Source: Lepus europaeus (lineage: Eukaryota; Chordata; Mammalia; Lagomorpha; Leporidae). Taken from it: DNA of 64,000 nucleotides. Location of the stretch: NCBI RefSeq assembly GCF_033115175.1, contig NC_084832.1, positions 16,931,342 to 16,995,341 on the forward strand, given 5' to 3'. The notes under the pieces were generated by a model that saw only the letters and a program-made list of their open reading frames with translations, did not search any database and was not told the origin of the DNA. Position 1 is the first letter of the stretch. Every line of letters begins with the position of its first letter. The translations under genes and the position numbers were made by a program. This document shows positions 41,501 through 47,287 of the stretch, piece by piece.

Positions 41501-44500
41501 CTTTTAGAATGGGTCAGTTCTACACAGTCCTGCTCTGTGAGTGCTGGCAATTTGCTGAAGAGAAGTAGTGGGTCCGTTTTTGTTTTTAAAGAAATTTTAT
41601 CTACTGTAATTTTTAAAACTACATCTTAAATATCAGATATAATTAACCTATGATTTGTATGTAATTTTCATAGACAGCCATCCCGCTGTACCTGCGGTGG
41701 ATTGGTTCCAGGCCGCACCCCATAATAAGCCTGCAGGTATGCAAATCCCTTAGTTGGAAAGACATGGTGTGTGTTTGTAACCCACACACTTCCTCTGTGC
41801 ACTATAACTCATTGCTCAGTTACCTATAATACCTAGCACAATGCAAATGCCATGCAAATAGCTGATATACTAGATTGTTTAGGGAATCATGACAAGAAAA
41901 AAAAAGTCTTTACATGATCAATACAAACATGATTGTTTTCCCTTAGTATTTCTGACCCATGGTTTGTTGAATCCACAGATGTGGAGGGCCAACTTTGCCA
42001 TATATTTGTACAATTATGTAATGTATAACTGGTTGACTTAAAAAACAATTCATTCTGTTTTTGAAAATGCCATCCCTGTCGGTTGCTTCACTGAAGTTAG
42101 AGTTTCTGAACATATATCGTAGTGAGATCAAGCTTCATTAAGATGAAAACGCGATAGCTCCTTGTCTGGAGGAGCATGGTTTATCTTGTTTTATAAGATA
42201 TTATAAGTTTTGGCTGGCGCCGTGGCTCAATAGGCTAATCCTCCGCCTTGCGGCACCGGCACACCGGGTTCTAGTCCCGGTCGGGGCACCGATCCTGTCC
42301 CAGTTGCCCCTCTTCCAGGCCAGCTCTCTGCTGTGGCCCAGGAGTGCAGTGGAGGATGGCCCAAGTGCTTGGGCTCTGCACCCTCATGGGAGACCAGGAG
42401 AAGCACCTGGCTCCTGCCATCGGATCAGCGCGGTGTGCTGGTCGCAGCGCGCCAGCCGTGGCGGCCATTGGAGGCTGAACCAACGGCAAAAAGGAAGACC
42501 TTTCTCTCTGTCTCTCTCTCTCACTGTCCACTCTGTCTGTCAAAAAAAAAAAAAGTTTTAACTTTTACTCAACCCCCAAATCTATCAGTTGATTTTACAT
42601 GAATAATATATCATTGAATGTAAAGCTTAGACACTTTCAGCATTGCCTTTAAGGTTGTTTTGGAACTGAAGATACAAATTTTTAACTGTTTTCCATTGAT
42701 TCTATAGGAACTTCCGTCAAAACACTAACTGAACAAGTTGAGAAAACAGCTCCACATCACAGAAATGGGACTAAGCCAGCTGGTGGGGTTAGTGTTCCTG
42801 AGATGTTCGTCAAAAAGGAAGAATTGCAAGAACTAAAGGTGAGACCACTTTTGCTCGCCTAGCATGCATTAATTCATCTTTTGTACTAATACACCTTAAT
42901 CTGCATTTTTCACAGTGAAGTATAAAACACAATCTTTAGTATAGAAGTTGATATTTTCACCTTATCTTCAGTGTTGTGTTTCTTTCCATTCCGTGGAGAA
43001 TCTGAGCTATTGAAGTGATAACTGGTGCTAGACATCATTTGCATATCACACTTAACAGGTTTGCAAACTCCTGTCATGTGTATGTATGCTGCGTGTGGAT
43101 CCTTCTTGTACAAAGAGCTCTGTGACTGGCTAGAACCCGGGGCCTCCACAGTCGCATCCAGGCACATCCAGAAATGGGGGCCTGACACTTCCTGGGTGGT
43201 TCTGACCCCCAGGGCCTGGACTTGTGGCTGTGTATGGGGACCTGCCCTATTTCTGGACACAGCGCATCTGTGTGGACAGGGTCTGCCTGCGGTGGTCTCT
43301 CTTGCCTTCATTTTTCACTGAGATTTAATTTTTATCCTAATTTTCACTCAGACTTAATTCTTACCCTATTTATTCATGGAATCCAGAACTTCCCACCAAA
43401 TTACTTTCATTCGTGCTACTTGTGTTACGTAAGTCAAAACATGGCCAAAAAAAAAAAAAAAAAAAAAAGAAAGAAAAAGAAAAAAAGAGTTGTGTGTCTG
43501 TCAAGAGACAGTTAAGTGTCTTCCTTTGGAAAGCACTCAAAATCTGCTTTTCTCAGGCAGGGGCCCTTTGCACGGGGCTCCCATGTGAGGTCACTCACCC
43601 TGACAGTTCATACGCCTGCAATGCAATACTTCTGGAACTTTCTAAATTCATGACGGGGAAGAGTAGGAAAAATCCAGCTCCGCCATGGAACAAAGAACAG
43701 GTGACTTCTTTAGTCTTCAAGATCTGGACTCACAAGTCTACTTCAGTTCCCTGCAGAAATGGCCGCTGTAGTGCCAGCTGCTCATTAGGTCCCAGCCCGA
43801 TGGCTGGGCACCGTCTCTCCTAGACACACGAATCACTCTGCACGCCTTTCTTTCAGTGCACAGATGTGGATGAAGACGACTGGGATATATCATCCCTAGA
43901 GGAAGAAAAGTCTCTGGGGAAAAGACCTGGGCGAGAACAGAAGGAACCGCCACCTGTGAAGAGTGAAGCAAATCCCACTCAACTGCTGAAGGCCTGGAGT
44001 TCACTGACCCCTAGGGGGCCCATGGGAGAAGGTTCGCTGCTTTCCTATCTTAGCCCGTTTGCCGCTTAGTTGTTCTGCTTTTCTATTAGTACCTATTTCA
44101 GTTACACTCACATTCATCAGACAGTTGGCATAACCAAGAACTTGATGCTCTTCTGCTATTTTAATAAGGACTGAGTTTGTACATAACGTGACTAAGCATT
44201 TTCATGTAACTTTAGGCCTTACCTTTGGTCTTTAAAAACTTTAGGGGGCCAGCATTGTGCTGCAGTAGATTAAACTACCACCTGCAATCCCAGCATCCCG
44301 TATCAGTGGGGCCAGTTTCAGTCCCGACTGCTCTGCTTCTGATCCAGCTCCCTGCTAATGGACCTGGGAAAAGCAGGTGGAGGATGGTCCAAATACTTGG
44401 ACTGCTGCCACCCATGTAGGAAACCACAGTGTAACTCCTGGCTCCCTTGTGGCCATTTGGGGAGTGAACCAGTAGATGAGATCTCTCTTTCTCTCTGTCA

Positions 44501-46142
44501 CTCTGCTTTACAAATAAATAAAATAAAATAAACAAATCCTAAAAAAAAATTTTTTTGTTAGTGTTGGAAATGTCCAAGCAAAACATCCCCTTTGTGCAGG
44601 TGCCCTTAGATGTTAAAATTGCCGATCTGAAAGCTGAATGAGACCATTCTTCTGGCAGTATTCCTGCAGTCCTGTTTCCCTACCAAGTATTTTTCTTGAT
44701 TTTCTTCCAAGGCAGTTTCACTGTAGTCAGTGGGATGAACTATAAATGAAATCCTTCGTTAAATGGTTTCCATCCACCTAGTGTAGAGCCTGGTTAAGTC
44801 CCATAACTTAACTCTCAATTGGTTTAATTTTGAAAGTTAAAAAATTTTCTAATTAATATATTTTTTAAGATTTATTTACTTATTTGAAAGGCAGAGTTAC
44901 AGAGAGACAGAGGCAGAGAGAGAGGTCTTCCATCTTCTGGTTCACTCCCCAGATGGCTGCAACAGCCAGGGCCGGGCCATTCCAAAGCCAGGAGGCAGGA
45001 GCTTCTTCAGGTCTCCCACACGGGTGCAGGGGCCCAAGGACTTGGGCCATTTTCTACTGCTTTCTCAGGCCATAGCAGAGAGCTGGATCAGACGTAGAGC
45101 AGCCAGGACTTGAACCGATGCCCACATGGGATGCCGGCACTGCAGGCAGCAGCTTTACCTGCTATGCCACAGCGCCGGCCCCTAATTAATATTTTTCATG
45201 AAAGTAATTCTTGCAGATGGTGGAAGTCAAGTTGTGTGTCAGCTGCCTTTGGTGCCTCTGGTGGGCATCTCCAGGTCTCTGGTAAGAGGCCTTGATCCTT
45301 CTGCCTTGGACATTAGCTATGGATGTCCTGCACAGAGGTGGCCTGGACTCATTCTCACCAGTCACTTAGGCCCCTCTTCATTACGTCTACGCCCAGTTTG
45401 TAAACTAATACATGTAGGTCTTTATATTTCAGTAGGTGCTCCTGTTCCCTTCACTTTGCCTTTTCTCTGCCACTCGCATGTCACCTATGTCTTCCCCTCA
45501 CACTGTCAACTTATAGCACAGCCACCATGTAACCCATCAGGAAGTTATCTGTCATCGGCCTAAGGATCCACCCCAATTGTTGAAAATCAAAAGACCGCTT
45601 CAGTGGCTCAAGATCATGGCACTTTTTTATTGAAGCTCATCGACCCTAGGAAGTGTCTTTTCAACACTCATCCCAACCCGACTTGCTGGTTTTCTTCTCC
45701 TTTCTTGATATTTGTTCATTTAGAGTCACCAACAACAGCACAAATGTCCTGAGCACCCTGAACACCGGGGCCCCAGGCTGAACACGGGGGAACGGGAGAG
45801 AGGCAGGACCAAGTGCGCTCAGCCCAGGAGCTTGTAGGCTGCAGGGCAGGACCTCACAAACCGGGGTCCTGCGGGGGGTGGAGGGAGCAGAGCTGTGGCT
45901 AACTTGTGGATGGACTTCCCAGCAGCCTTCCAACATGGCTCGTGGGGGCTGGAGGGCCCCTGAGTGACGAATGACAATATGAAATTATGGATTTCTACAG
46001 GCTTGACAGTCTGTTTAACCATTGGGCCCTTCTCTTCCTCCTTTCTCCTTCCGGCTCCACAGGACTTCAAGAGAACGAATCAAACACCTTACAAAGCAGT
46101 TTAGTAACCGTGTCGGATTGGAGTGACTCTTCAGATGTATAA
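1432..46142 (+). CDS. DZIP1: DZIP1, C-terminal two thirds (15 exons, 5' end outside window)
   Basis: This is the split coding region of DAZ-interacting zinc finger protein 1. Seen: 15 exons with AG/GT borders (1432-1593, 6323-6460, 7898-7960, 15130-15270, 15697-15745, 16682-16738, 18800-18856, 26039-26098, 31471-31607, 38224-38386, 38703-38832, 40751-40944, 42708-42838, 43857-44031, 46063-46142) join in one frame of 578 codons ending in TAA. The first four exons are rich in K, E, L and Q with heptad character, indicating coiled coil. Later exons are polar and acidic, and the protein ends in DWSDSSDV. Known for the family: DZIP1 sits at the basal body and centriolar appendages, supports ciliogenesis, and modulates GLI factors in Hedgehog signalling (zebrafish iguana). 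The human protein is about 867 residues, so roughly 290 N-terminal residues, including the C2H2 finger, lie upstream. DZIP1L is the alternative paralogue, but the tail and the neighbouring CLDN10 favour DZIP1. Confidence 0.93.
2193..2530. mobile_element. Ancient DNA-transposon fossil (hAT/Charlie-like)
   Basis: Diverged similarity, recognised by eye, to the widespread mammalian element whose ends read like CCAACCATGGCCC and AAAAAGTTTGCCAGC. Two further fragments of the same family are at 7555-7680 and 17515-17710. The subfamily is not certain. Confidence 0.45.
2780..3116 (-). mobile_element. CSINE
   Basis: A full-length C-SINE on the - strand with an AGAG microsatellite expansion in the tail region. 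TSDs CTGTATGGTTT lie at 2762-2772 and 3117-3127. Confidence 0.85.
3838..4170 (+). mobile_element. Old CSINE
   Basis: A diverged C-SINE on the + strand ending in a CT-rich block and AAGTAAAATATAAAT. AAAAAATTAAC on both sides (near 3822 and 4170) is a likely TSD. Confidence 0.7.
4257..4612 (+). mobile_element. CSINE (young)
   Basis: A full-length C-SINE with an A/T-rich tail. Perfect 14-base TSDs (AAAGTACTACATAG) lie at 4243-4256 and 4613-4626. Confidence 0.92.
5325..5660 (-). mobile_element. MaLR-type LTR fossil
   Basis: Antisense sequence resembling MST/THE1/MLT1 LTR ends (TATTAGTCAGCCTTTCATTAC ... GCCCCTAAGAACTCC). It is diverged and the subfamily is uncertain. Confidence 0.4.
5670..5998 (+). 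mobile_element. CSINE (young)
   Basis: A full-length C-SINE with a poly(A) tail. The TSD AAGACTTCAGGGT lies at 5657-5669 and, near-identical, at 5999-6011. It ends about 325 bases before DZIP1 exon 6323-6460. Confidence 0.9.
6323..6460 (+). CDS. DZIP1: DZIP1 window exon 2
   Basis: A 138-base exon, phase 0/0, encoding 46 residues that begin [20 protein letters not shown] and end VMQLLDSQ. The acceptor TTTTACAG and donor GTATGT are good. The segment is predicted helical and continues the coiled-coil region. The block is recognisable as DZIP1. Confidence 0.93.
6945..7060 (-). mobile_element. CSINE tail fragment
   Basis: The left, T-rich part of a - strand C-SINE (TTTATTTGAAAGATAGAG, a GAGA run, GGTTCACTCCCCAGAT). 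It breaks off abruptly and the tRNA-like head is absent. Confidence 0.7.
7061..7170. mobile_element. Tigger-like DNA transposon fragment
   Basis: Short diverged stretch (AGGGACTTGAGCATCCTCGG ... GTGGATACTGAGGGATGACC) resembling the terminal part of Tigger/MER44-type elements. A second relative is at 41680-41996. Confidence 0.45.
7555..7680. mobile_element. hAT/Charlie-like fossil fragment
   Basis: Diverged fragment of the family noted at 2193-2530 (GGAACAGAGCCAAGCTCATT ... TAAAATATTGACTATT). Confidence 0.4.
7898..7960 (+). CDS. DZIP1: DZIP1 window exon 3 (63-base micro-exon)
   Basis: A 21-codon exon, phase 0/0, encoding [20 protein letters not shown] plus Q. The acceptor is TCTGTAG and the donor GTAAGG. 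It is a short charged helix. Its symmetrical phase means skipping would keep the frame. A tail-to-tail CSINE pair lies about 320 bases downstream. Confidence 0.9.
8279..8607 (+). mobile_element. CSINE
   Basis: A full-length + strand C-SINE with head GGGCTGGCGCCGTGG, an expanded TCTC run and a poly(A) tail. AAAAAGATTT on both sides is a likely TSD. Confidence 0.85.
8622..8830 (-). mobile_element. CSINE, head-truncated, inverted relative to its neighbour
   Basis: The left two thirds of a - strand C-SINE ending at ACTTGGGCCACAAATGAG. It lies tail-to-tail with the SINE at 8279-8607, giving an inverted repeat with almost no loop. Confidence 0.8.
9420..9556 (+). mobile_element. L2 fragment
   Basis: A diverged LINE-2 3' end (ATCATAGAACTCTGAGTGAAG ... 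TTGGCACTCATTAAATACTGG), recognised by pattern only. Confidence 0.4.
10345..10481. mobile_element. Mariner-type MITE fossil
   Basis: Short element with imperfect inverted ends (AGGGTACTTCAAACATTTCAT at the left; ATTTTCCATGAGCATTCCTC then ACCCCTCATA at the right). Relatives are at 24791, 35866, 47288 and 55505. Assignment to mariner rests on the palindromic ends and on TA flanks in the better copies. Confidence 0.5.
11800..12238 (+). mobile_element. MaLR LTR (MST/MLT1-like), sense
   Basis: Diverged LTR running from GTGCTATGGTTTGGATGTTG to a TAATAAATATACCTAA end, with CCTCCAAAACTGTGATCC near the 3' end as in MST/THE1-type LTRs. No internal sequence is attached. A second, inverted LTR follows directly. 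Confidence 0.6.
12245..12645 (-). mobile_element. MaLR LTR (MST/MLT1-like), antisense
   Basis: The reverse-complement version of the same LTR class (TGAGACTGGGAAATCTATAG ... GCATGAGTTTGGGAGGGGAC). With 11800-12238 it forms an inverted LTR pair. Confidence 0.55.
12985..13105 (+). mobile_element. MIR SINE fragment
   Basis: Core-SINE pattern (TCTGAATCTGGGTCAAAG, TTTCCCCATCCCTACAGTGG, then GATGAAATGCATCTAGTACA), diverged. Confidence 0.5.
13535..14330 (+). mobile_element. Ancient L1 (L1MA-type) 3' end
   Basis: Sense L1 relic covering the end of ORF2 and the 3' UTR. It contains the well-conserved block TTGCAACAACATGGATGGAA with AAGTGAAATAAGCCAGGCAC. A CSINE begins right at its A-rich end. The reading frame is broken. 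Confidence 0.75.
14335..14678 (+). mobile_element. CSINE (older subfamily)
   Basis: C-SINE with head GGCCAGCATTGTGGTGCAGT, a CAAATAAATAAAATAAATC tail and poly(A). It is inserted at the 3' end of the L1 relic. Confidence 0.85.
15130..15270 (+). CDS. DZIP1: DZIP1 window exon 4 (end of main coiled coil)
   Basis: A 141-base exon, phase 0/0, with acceptor TTTTTTCAG and donor GTAGGT. It encodes 47 residues, including [20 protein letters not shown] and [20 protein letters not shown]. The heptad pattern is strong and the region is recognisable as DZIP1. The donor-like GTAAGT at 15181-15186 lies inside the exon and reads through in frame as VS; using it would shorten the exon by 90 bases in frame. 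Confidence 0.94.
15697..15745 (+). CDS. DZIP1: DZIP1 window exon 5
   Basis: A 49-base exon, phase 0 at the start and phase 1 at the end. It encodes [16 protein letters not shown] plus the first base of a glycine codon. The acceptor is TTTCAG and the donor GTAAGT. It marks the change from coiled coil to polar low-complexity linker. Confidence 0.88.
15885..16050 (+). mobile_element. MIR SINE
   Basis: MIR core: TGCCTCAGTTTCCTTAGCTC, AATAGTAATAGCAACTAC, ATTAAATGGGACAATGCGTG. It lies in the intron after the 49-base exon. Confidence 0.65.
16682..16738 (+). CDS. DZIP1: DZIP1 window exon 6 (57-base phase 1-1 exon)
   Basis: A 57-base exon, phase 1/1, encoding [19 protein letters not shown]. The acceptor is TTTCATTTCAG and the donor GTAAGT. 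It adds or removes exactly 19 residues without a frameshift. From memory, human DZIP1 isoforms differ by 19 residues, so this exon or the next is a cassette candidate (inference). It shows similarity to the next exon. Confidence 0.87.
17441..17510 (+). repeat. Pyrimidine-rich simple repeat
   Basis: A run of CTCC/CTTC units (TCTCCCTCCCTCCCTCCC then CCTTCCTTCC) about 70 bases long, essentially purine-free. It is a potential triplex-forming tract and interrupts a hAT-like fossil. Confidence 0.8.
17515..17710. mobile_element. hAT/Charlie-like fossil
   Basis: Third fragment of the family at 2193: TATTCTAGGCTTCATGGACT ... CAAAAACAGGCACAGGCTGG ... GGGCTGTAGTTTGCCAAACC. It is the best preserved of the three. 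Confidence 0.5.
18090..18640 (+). mobile_element. Ancient L1 3' end (L1M-type)
   Basis: Sense L1 3' sequence (GTGGAAACAACCCAAATGTCC, TATTATATGATTCCACTTAA, TGGATTATATCTCATTGAAA). It ends about 160 bases before DZIP1 exon 18800-18856. Confidence 0.65.
18800..18856 (+). CDS. DZIP1: DZIP1 window exon 7 (second 57-base phase 1-1 exon)
   Basis: A 57-base exon, phase 1/1, encoding [19 protein letters not shown] when the first residue is completed by the previous exon. The acceptor is ATGTTTCAG and the donor GTAAGT. It has the same length and phase as the preceding exon, and Q, E, K and V fall at matching offsets. Confidence 0.86.
19390..22685. other. DZIP1 intron 7, left part: no gene seen
   Basis: Long A/T-rich intronic sequence between exons 18800-18856 and 26039-26098. 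Open frames are short, unspliced and without family resemblance. 20560-20880 looks like an old repeat I cannot name. Confidence 0.4.
22690..22890 (+). mobile_element. MIR SINE fragment
   Basis: Diverged MIR (CTTTAGAAGTAGACAGTCTG ... TCCTCACCTATCAAATGGGG). The short open frames across it are not coding. Confidence 0.45.
23798..24135. mobile_element. Tigger/MER2-like DNA transposon fossil
   Basis: Pattern of MER2-type ends (GGTTGAGCTTCCCTTAACTG, GTGTTTCAGATTTGGGATTT, GGAGCATTGTGGATTTCC), diverged and lacking any transposase. Confidence 0.6.
24838..25105 (+). mobile_element. Old CSINE (inside MITE)
   Basis: Diverged + strand C-SINE (GGTTTGATTCCCAGCTC B-box remnant, GCATTTGGGAAATGAACC, CTCTCTCTACC, AATAAAATAAGTAAGTAA tail). 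Confidence 0.7.
25170..25492 (-). mobile_element. Old CSINE (inside MITE), inverted
   Basis: - strand C-SINE (TTTTTATTTGAAAGGCAGAG ... GCTGCGCCAAACATCTGCCC). It forms a tail-to-tail inverted pair with the SINE at 24838. Confidence 0.75.
26039..26098 (+). CDS. DZIP1: DZIP1 window exon 8 (60-base phase 1-1 exon)
   Basis: A 60-base exon, phase 1/1, encoding [20 protein letters not shown]. The acceptor is ATTAATAG, with a CT-rich stretch just upstream (TTTTTCCTC), and the donor is the somewhat weak GTAACA. It is acidic and the third short symmetric exon in a row. Confidence 0.86.
26110..30370. other. DZIP1 intron 8, mostly unique sequence
   Basis: Unusually free of young SINEs for this window. 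No conserved frame was found on either strand. Scattered short frames look like chance. Confidence 0.4.
30383..30714 (-). mobile_element. CSINE (young)
   Basis: Full-length - strand C-SINE with poly(T) at the left and the complement of the GCCGGCGCCGCGGCTCA head at the right. TSDs AGCTAGAC plus a T-run lie at 30375-30382 and 30715-30722. Confidence 0.92.
31471..31607 (+). CDS. DZIP1: DZIP1 window exon 9
   Basis: A 137-base exon, phase 1 to phase 0, with acceptor TTATTTCAG and donor GTACGT. It encodes [20 protein letters not shown] and continues to [17 protein letters not shown]. The last stretch is a conserved amphipathic helix shared by DZIP1 and DZIP1L-type proteins, recognised from memory. 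Confidence 0.92.
31735..31960 (-). mobile_element. MIR SINE
   Basis: Antisense MIR (TGTGTGCCTGGCACGTTCC, TTAACAAGTATTAACTAATT, GGTCAAGTAACTTGACAAAG). Confidence 0.65.
31991..35165 (-). mobile_element. Rabbit-type L1 3' region, antisense, interrupted by a nested L1
   Basis: It begins at a T-run and AACTTTTATTTAATGAATAT, the reverse complement of the rabbit L1 terminus, then the long 3' UTR with its C-rich block (32047-32120). It appears to continue to about 33819 and from 34768 to about 35165, where a microsatellite begins. No intact ORF2 frame is visible, so it is 5'-truncated or 3'-UTR-only. The right boundary is approximate. Confidence 0.65.
33820..34752 (+). mobile_element. Rabbit L1 3' end, sense, nested in the antisense L1
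   Basis: A 5'-truncated L1 of about 930 bases, running from 3' UTR sequence through a G-rich block (34618-34680) to ATTCATTAAATAAAAGTTT and poly(A). Perfect 15-base TSDs (GAAAGAACAAGTTGG) lie at 33805-33819 and 34753-34767, proving a discrete insertion. Confidence 0.9.
35316..35860. repeat. GT-rich minisatellite (about 144-base unit, 3 copies)
   Basis: Three tandem copies of a complex unit containing a variable (GT)n run, GGTATCTGTATTTGTACTT (at 35403, 35548 and 35691) and GTGCATATACATGTATAGTGG. Spacing is 145 then 143 bases. Copies are nearly identical apart from (GT)n length. The long - strand open frame across it is repeat-driven. Confidence 0.9.
35866..36003. mobile_element. Mariner-type MITE fossil
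   Basis: Palindromic element (GAGGGTACTTCAAAAGGTTTG ... TTTTCTCATAATATGCATTT ... TTTTTTGGTAC) next to the minisatellite. Confidence 0.5.
36140..36640 (-). mobile_element. Ancient L1 3' end (L1M-type), antisense
   Basis: Antisense L1 pattern (ATATATCTAGGAATGAAATTGCC-like block, ACCAAATAATTTTCCAAAGT, TCCACATCTTTCCCCAACTC). Diverged. Confidence 0.6.
37590..38050 (+). mobile_element. L2 fragment
   Basis: LINE-2-like 3' sequence (TGTGCCTTTCCCACAAAGTA, CAGGGCACAGCTCAGCCTCT). Short overlapping open frames here are chance. Confidence 0.45.
38224..38386 (+). CDS. DZIP1: DZIP1 window exon 10
   Basis: A 163-base exon, phase 0 to phase 1, with acceptor CTCCTTCAG and donor GTAAGC. It encodes [20 protein letters not shown], then [20 protein letters not shown] and a tail ending TLLSS. 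It directly extends the helix of the previous exon (LGINA|DIRGIP), and the whole unit looks like a conserved C-terminal helical domain of the family. Confidence 0.93.
38703..38832 (+). CDS. DZIP1: DZIP1 window exon 11
   Basis: A 130-base exon, phase 1 to phase 2, with acceptor TATTACAG and donor GTGAGT. It encodes a basic, proline-containing linker, including [20 protein letters not shown] and ending RTSVP plus two bases of a lysine codon. No folded domain is evident. Confidence 0.88.
38872..39255 (-). mobile_element. Ancient LTR/interspersed repeat (MLT-like)
   Basis: Matches a common mammalian repeat by pattern (TTCCACAACAATCTACCATG, TTATTTTCTCACAGTCCTGG, CTTCTCACTGTGTCCTCAGA, AAGGGCACTCATCCATCAGG). 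It starts 40 bases after DZIP1 exon 38703-38832. The family name is uncertain. Confidence 0.5.
40751..40944 (+). CDS. DZIP1: DZIP1 window exon 12 (acidic, first DW motif)
   Basis: A 194-base exon, phase 2 to phase 1, with acceptor GTGTAG and donor GTGAGC. It encodes [20 protein letters not shown], a basic SSKSNKSN stretch and [20 protein letters not shown]. It is strongly acidic, with many Ser/Thr-acid sites suited to casein kinase 2-type phosphorylation (inference). The first of three DW motifs is at 40890-40913. Confidence 0.91.
41290..41462 (-). mobile_element. Fragment of the same MLT-like repeat
   Basis: Carries the other end of the repeat (CAAATACGGTCACATTCTAAGG, GACTTTAACATGTGAATTTG, GGGGACACAGCTCAACC). 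Confidence 0.5.
41680..41996. mobile_element. Tigger-like (MER44-type) DNA transposon fossil
   Basis: Terminal patterns CTGTACCTGCGGTGGATTGG-TTCC at the left and GAATCCACAGATGTGGAGGG at the right are roughly inverted, as in non-autonomous Tigger elements. Internal GTTTAGGGAATCATGACAAG fits. Confidence 0.6.
42212..42554 (+). mobile_element. CSINE (young)
   Basis: Full-length + strand C-SINE with poly(A). Short TSD AAGTTTT at both ends. It is in the intron before DZIP1 exon 42708-42838, ending about 150 bases upstream. Confidence 0.9.
42708..42838 (+). CDS. DZIP1: DZIP1 window exon 13
   Basis: A 131-base exon, phase 1 to phase 0, with acceptor TCTATAG and donor GTGAGA. It encodes [20 protein letters not shown] and ends [11 protein letters not shown]. 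The sequence is polar and probably disordered. A young CSINE ends about 150 bases upstream. Confidence 0.88.
43444..43491 (+). repeat. A/AAAG purine tract
   Basis: About 48 purines without interruption: a long A-run followed by GAAAGAAAAAGAAAAAAAGAG. A lysine-rich open frame over it is an artefact. Confidence 0.85.
43857..44031 (+). CDS. DZIP1: DZIP1 window exon 14 (second DW motif, weak donor)
   Basis: A 175-base exon, phase 0 to phase 1, with the strong acceptor CTTTCTTTCAG. It encodes [20 protein letters not shown] and continues to [19 protein letters not shown]. The only donor that joins the last exon in frame is G|GTTCGC, which departs from the consensus at +3 to +6. Read-through would add a few residues ([11 protein letters not shown]) and stop at 44067-44069, losing the conserved C-terminus. 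Confidence 0.87.
44244..44550 (+). mobile_element. Old CSINE
   Basis: + strand C-SINE (GGGGGCCAGCATTGTGCTGC head, AATAAATAAAATAAAATAA tail). It begins 212 bases after the weak donor of exon 43857-44031. Confidence 0.8.
44860..45181 (-). mobile_element. CSINE, inverted relative to 44244-44550
   Basis: Full-length - strand C-SINE ending GCCACAGCGCCGGCCC. TSDs CTAATTAATAT lie at 44849-44859 and 45182-45192. Tail-to-tail pair with about 310 bases between. Confidence 0.9.
46063..46142 (+). CDS. DZIP1: DZIP1 terminal coding exon
   Basis: An 80-base coding part with a CT-rich acceptor ending CTCCACAG. It encodes (G)[20 protein letters not shown] and ends DSSDV before TAA at 46140-46142. The [11 protein letters not shown] tail is the recognisable DZIP1 C-terminus and carries the third DW motif. 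Confidence 0.93.
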
Positions 46143-46800
46143 CCGAAACTCCCGGGTCAGAAGATTCATCCAGAAGTCAACCGTCTGTCTCAGGTTTTTA
46201 GTAACCTGCCTCCACGCGTGCCATGCTCCTGCCTTAGAGCGTTTCCCACAATAACAAGGAAGCCGACTCAGAGAACAAGGATCTCTTTTACGGCACTTCA
46301 TACAGTATTAAAAAACCAATTGTCCACAGTATTTTGAAGCATATAAAGGTGTTTAAGACTTCTGCTTGAAAAATAACATGTCGTTGAAGTCATAAAAGTT
46401 TGTTTTCTTCAGAACGGTACTCTAGTGTTGAGTGTATTCCTTTCCATAATTTTTAAGTCAGGCCTTTTCTTATAATTTATAGTAAATCTTGGTTTGAATT
46501 ATTACAACTTTTTGAAATTTTCTTATGTGTACTGTCACACTGGAAAGTGTTTATATTATAATTCTGTTGGTATCTTTAAAACTGTATTAGTAGAATCAGT
46601 CAAATCTTACACATTAGACTGGTTATTTTTCATATAGAAGTTTTGAATTGCAACAATATAGCTAGGTCTATGTTCAATACATTCTCCTGAAGGACCTTTG
46701 TCATACTTAGCTTACTGGAAAGCATGTTGCTATTACTGTTAGGTTCTGCAGCATAATCTTTATCTTGGATATTTTATGAATAAAATATAGCTATTCTGAA
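46143..46800 (+). other. DZIP1: DZIP1 3' UTR
   Basis: Sequence after the stop codon, A/T-rich and free of recognisable young repeats. The polyadenylation signal AATAAA at 46779-46784 suggests cleavage near 46800. An ATTAAA near 46305 could give a shorter form. The exact end is inferred, not seen. Confidence 0.7.
46779..46784 (+). terminator. DZIP1: DZIP1 polyadenylation signal
   Basis: Canonical AATAAA 637 bases after the DZIP1 stop codon, in the right orientation, with T-rich sequence further downstream. Confidence 0.65.
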
Positions 46801-47287
46801 AGCCAGTTATCAGAATATGAATGGAAAAGATGGGGAGTCATCACTAAATTCATGTGTATGTGGTTTGTTTTGACTTTCTGTAAAACACTCACTTCTTATT
46901 ATAAAATACCTCAAAATTCATTTAGTTAATTCTTGAACATTATCAAAGGTCAGAAAATTCATATAAGCTTTTTTTTTTTTTTTTTGTAAATTTTTTACAC
47001 TTTGTGATACTAACCTGTACTGTTTCCAAAAAAGTAACACTTGAAGCACATGGTTTGTTGGGTTTTGGATCTCTTCATTCCGTCAACCCTTCCAGTAAAG
47101 CCTTCCATTGTTTCCTGTGCCTGTGGCTGAGTTATTGGAGACAGTTTTTGAGTCAAACCTGTACTTGTGCTATGTCACACCCCAGCCTGACATCAGGATG
47201 AATCTTTGTCTTCACCCGCCCACGGCTGTTTGCACTTGTAGCTCATTCCTAGCCTCAAAAATATCCTTCCAACTTCTCTTCATGCAG

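Noticed and set aside
43413..43823. 136-codon frame with a long lysine run
   Set aside because: It crosses the A/AAAG tract and intron sequence; not spliced into DZIP1.
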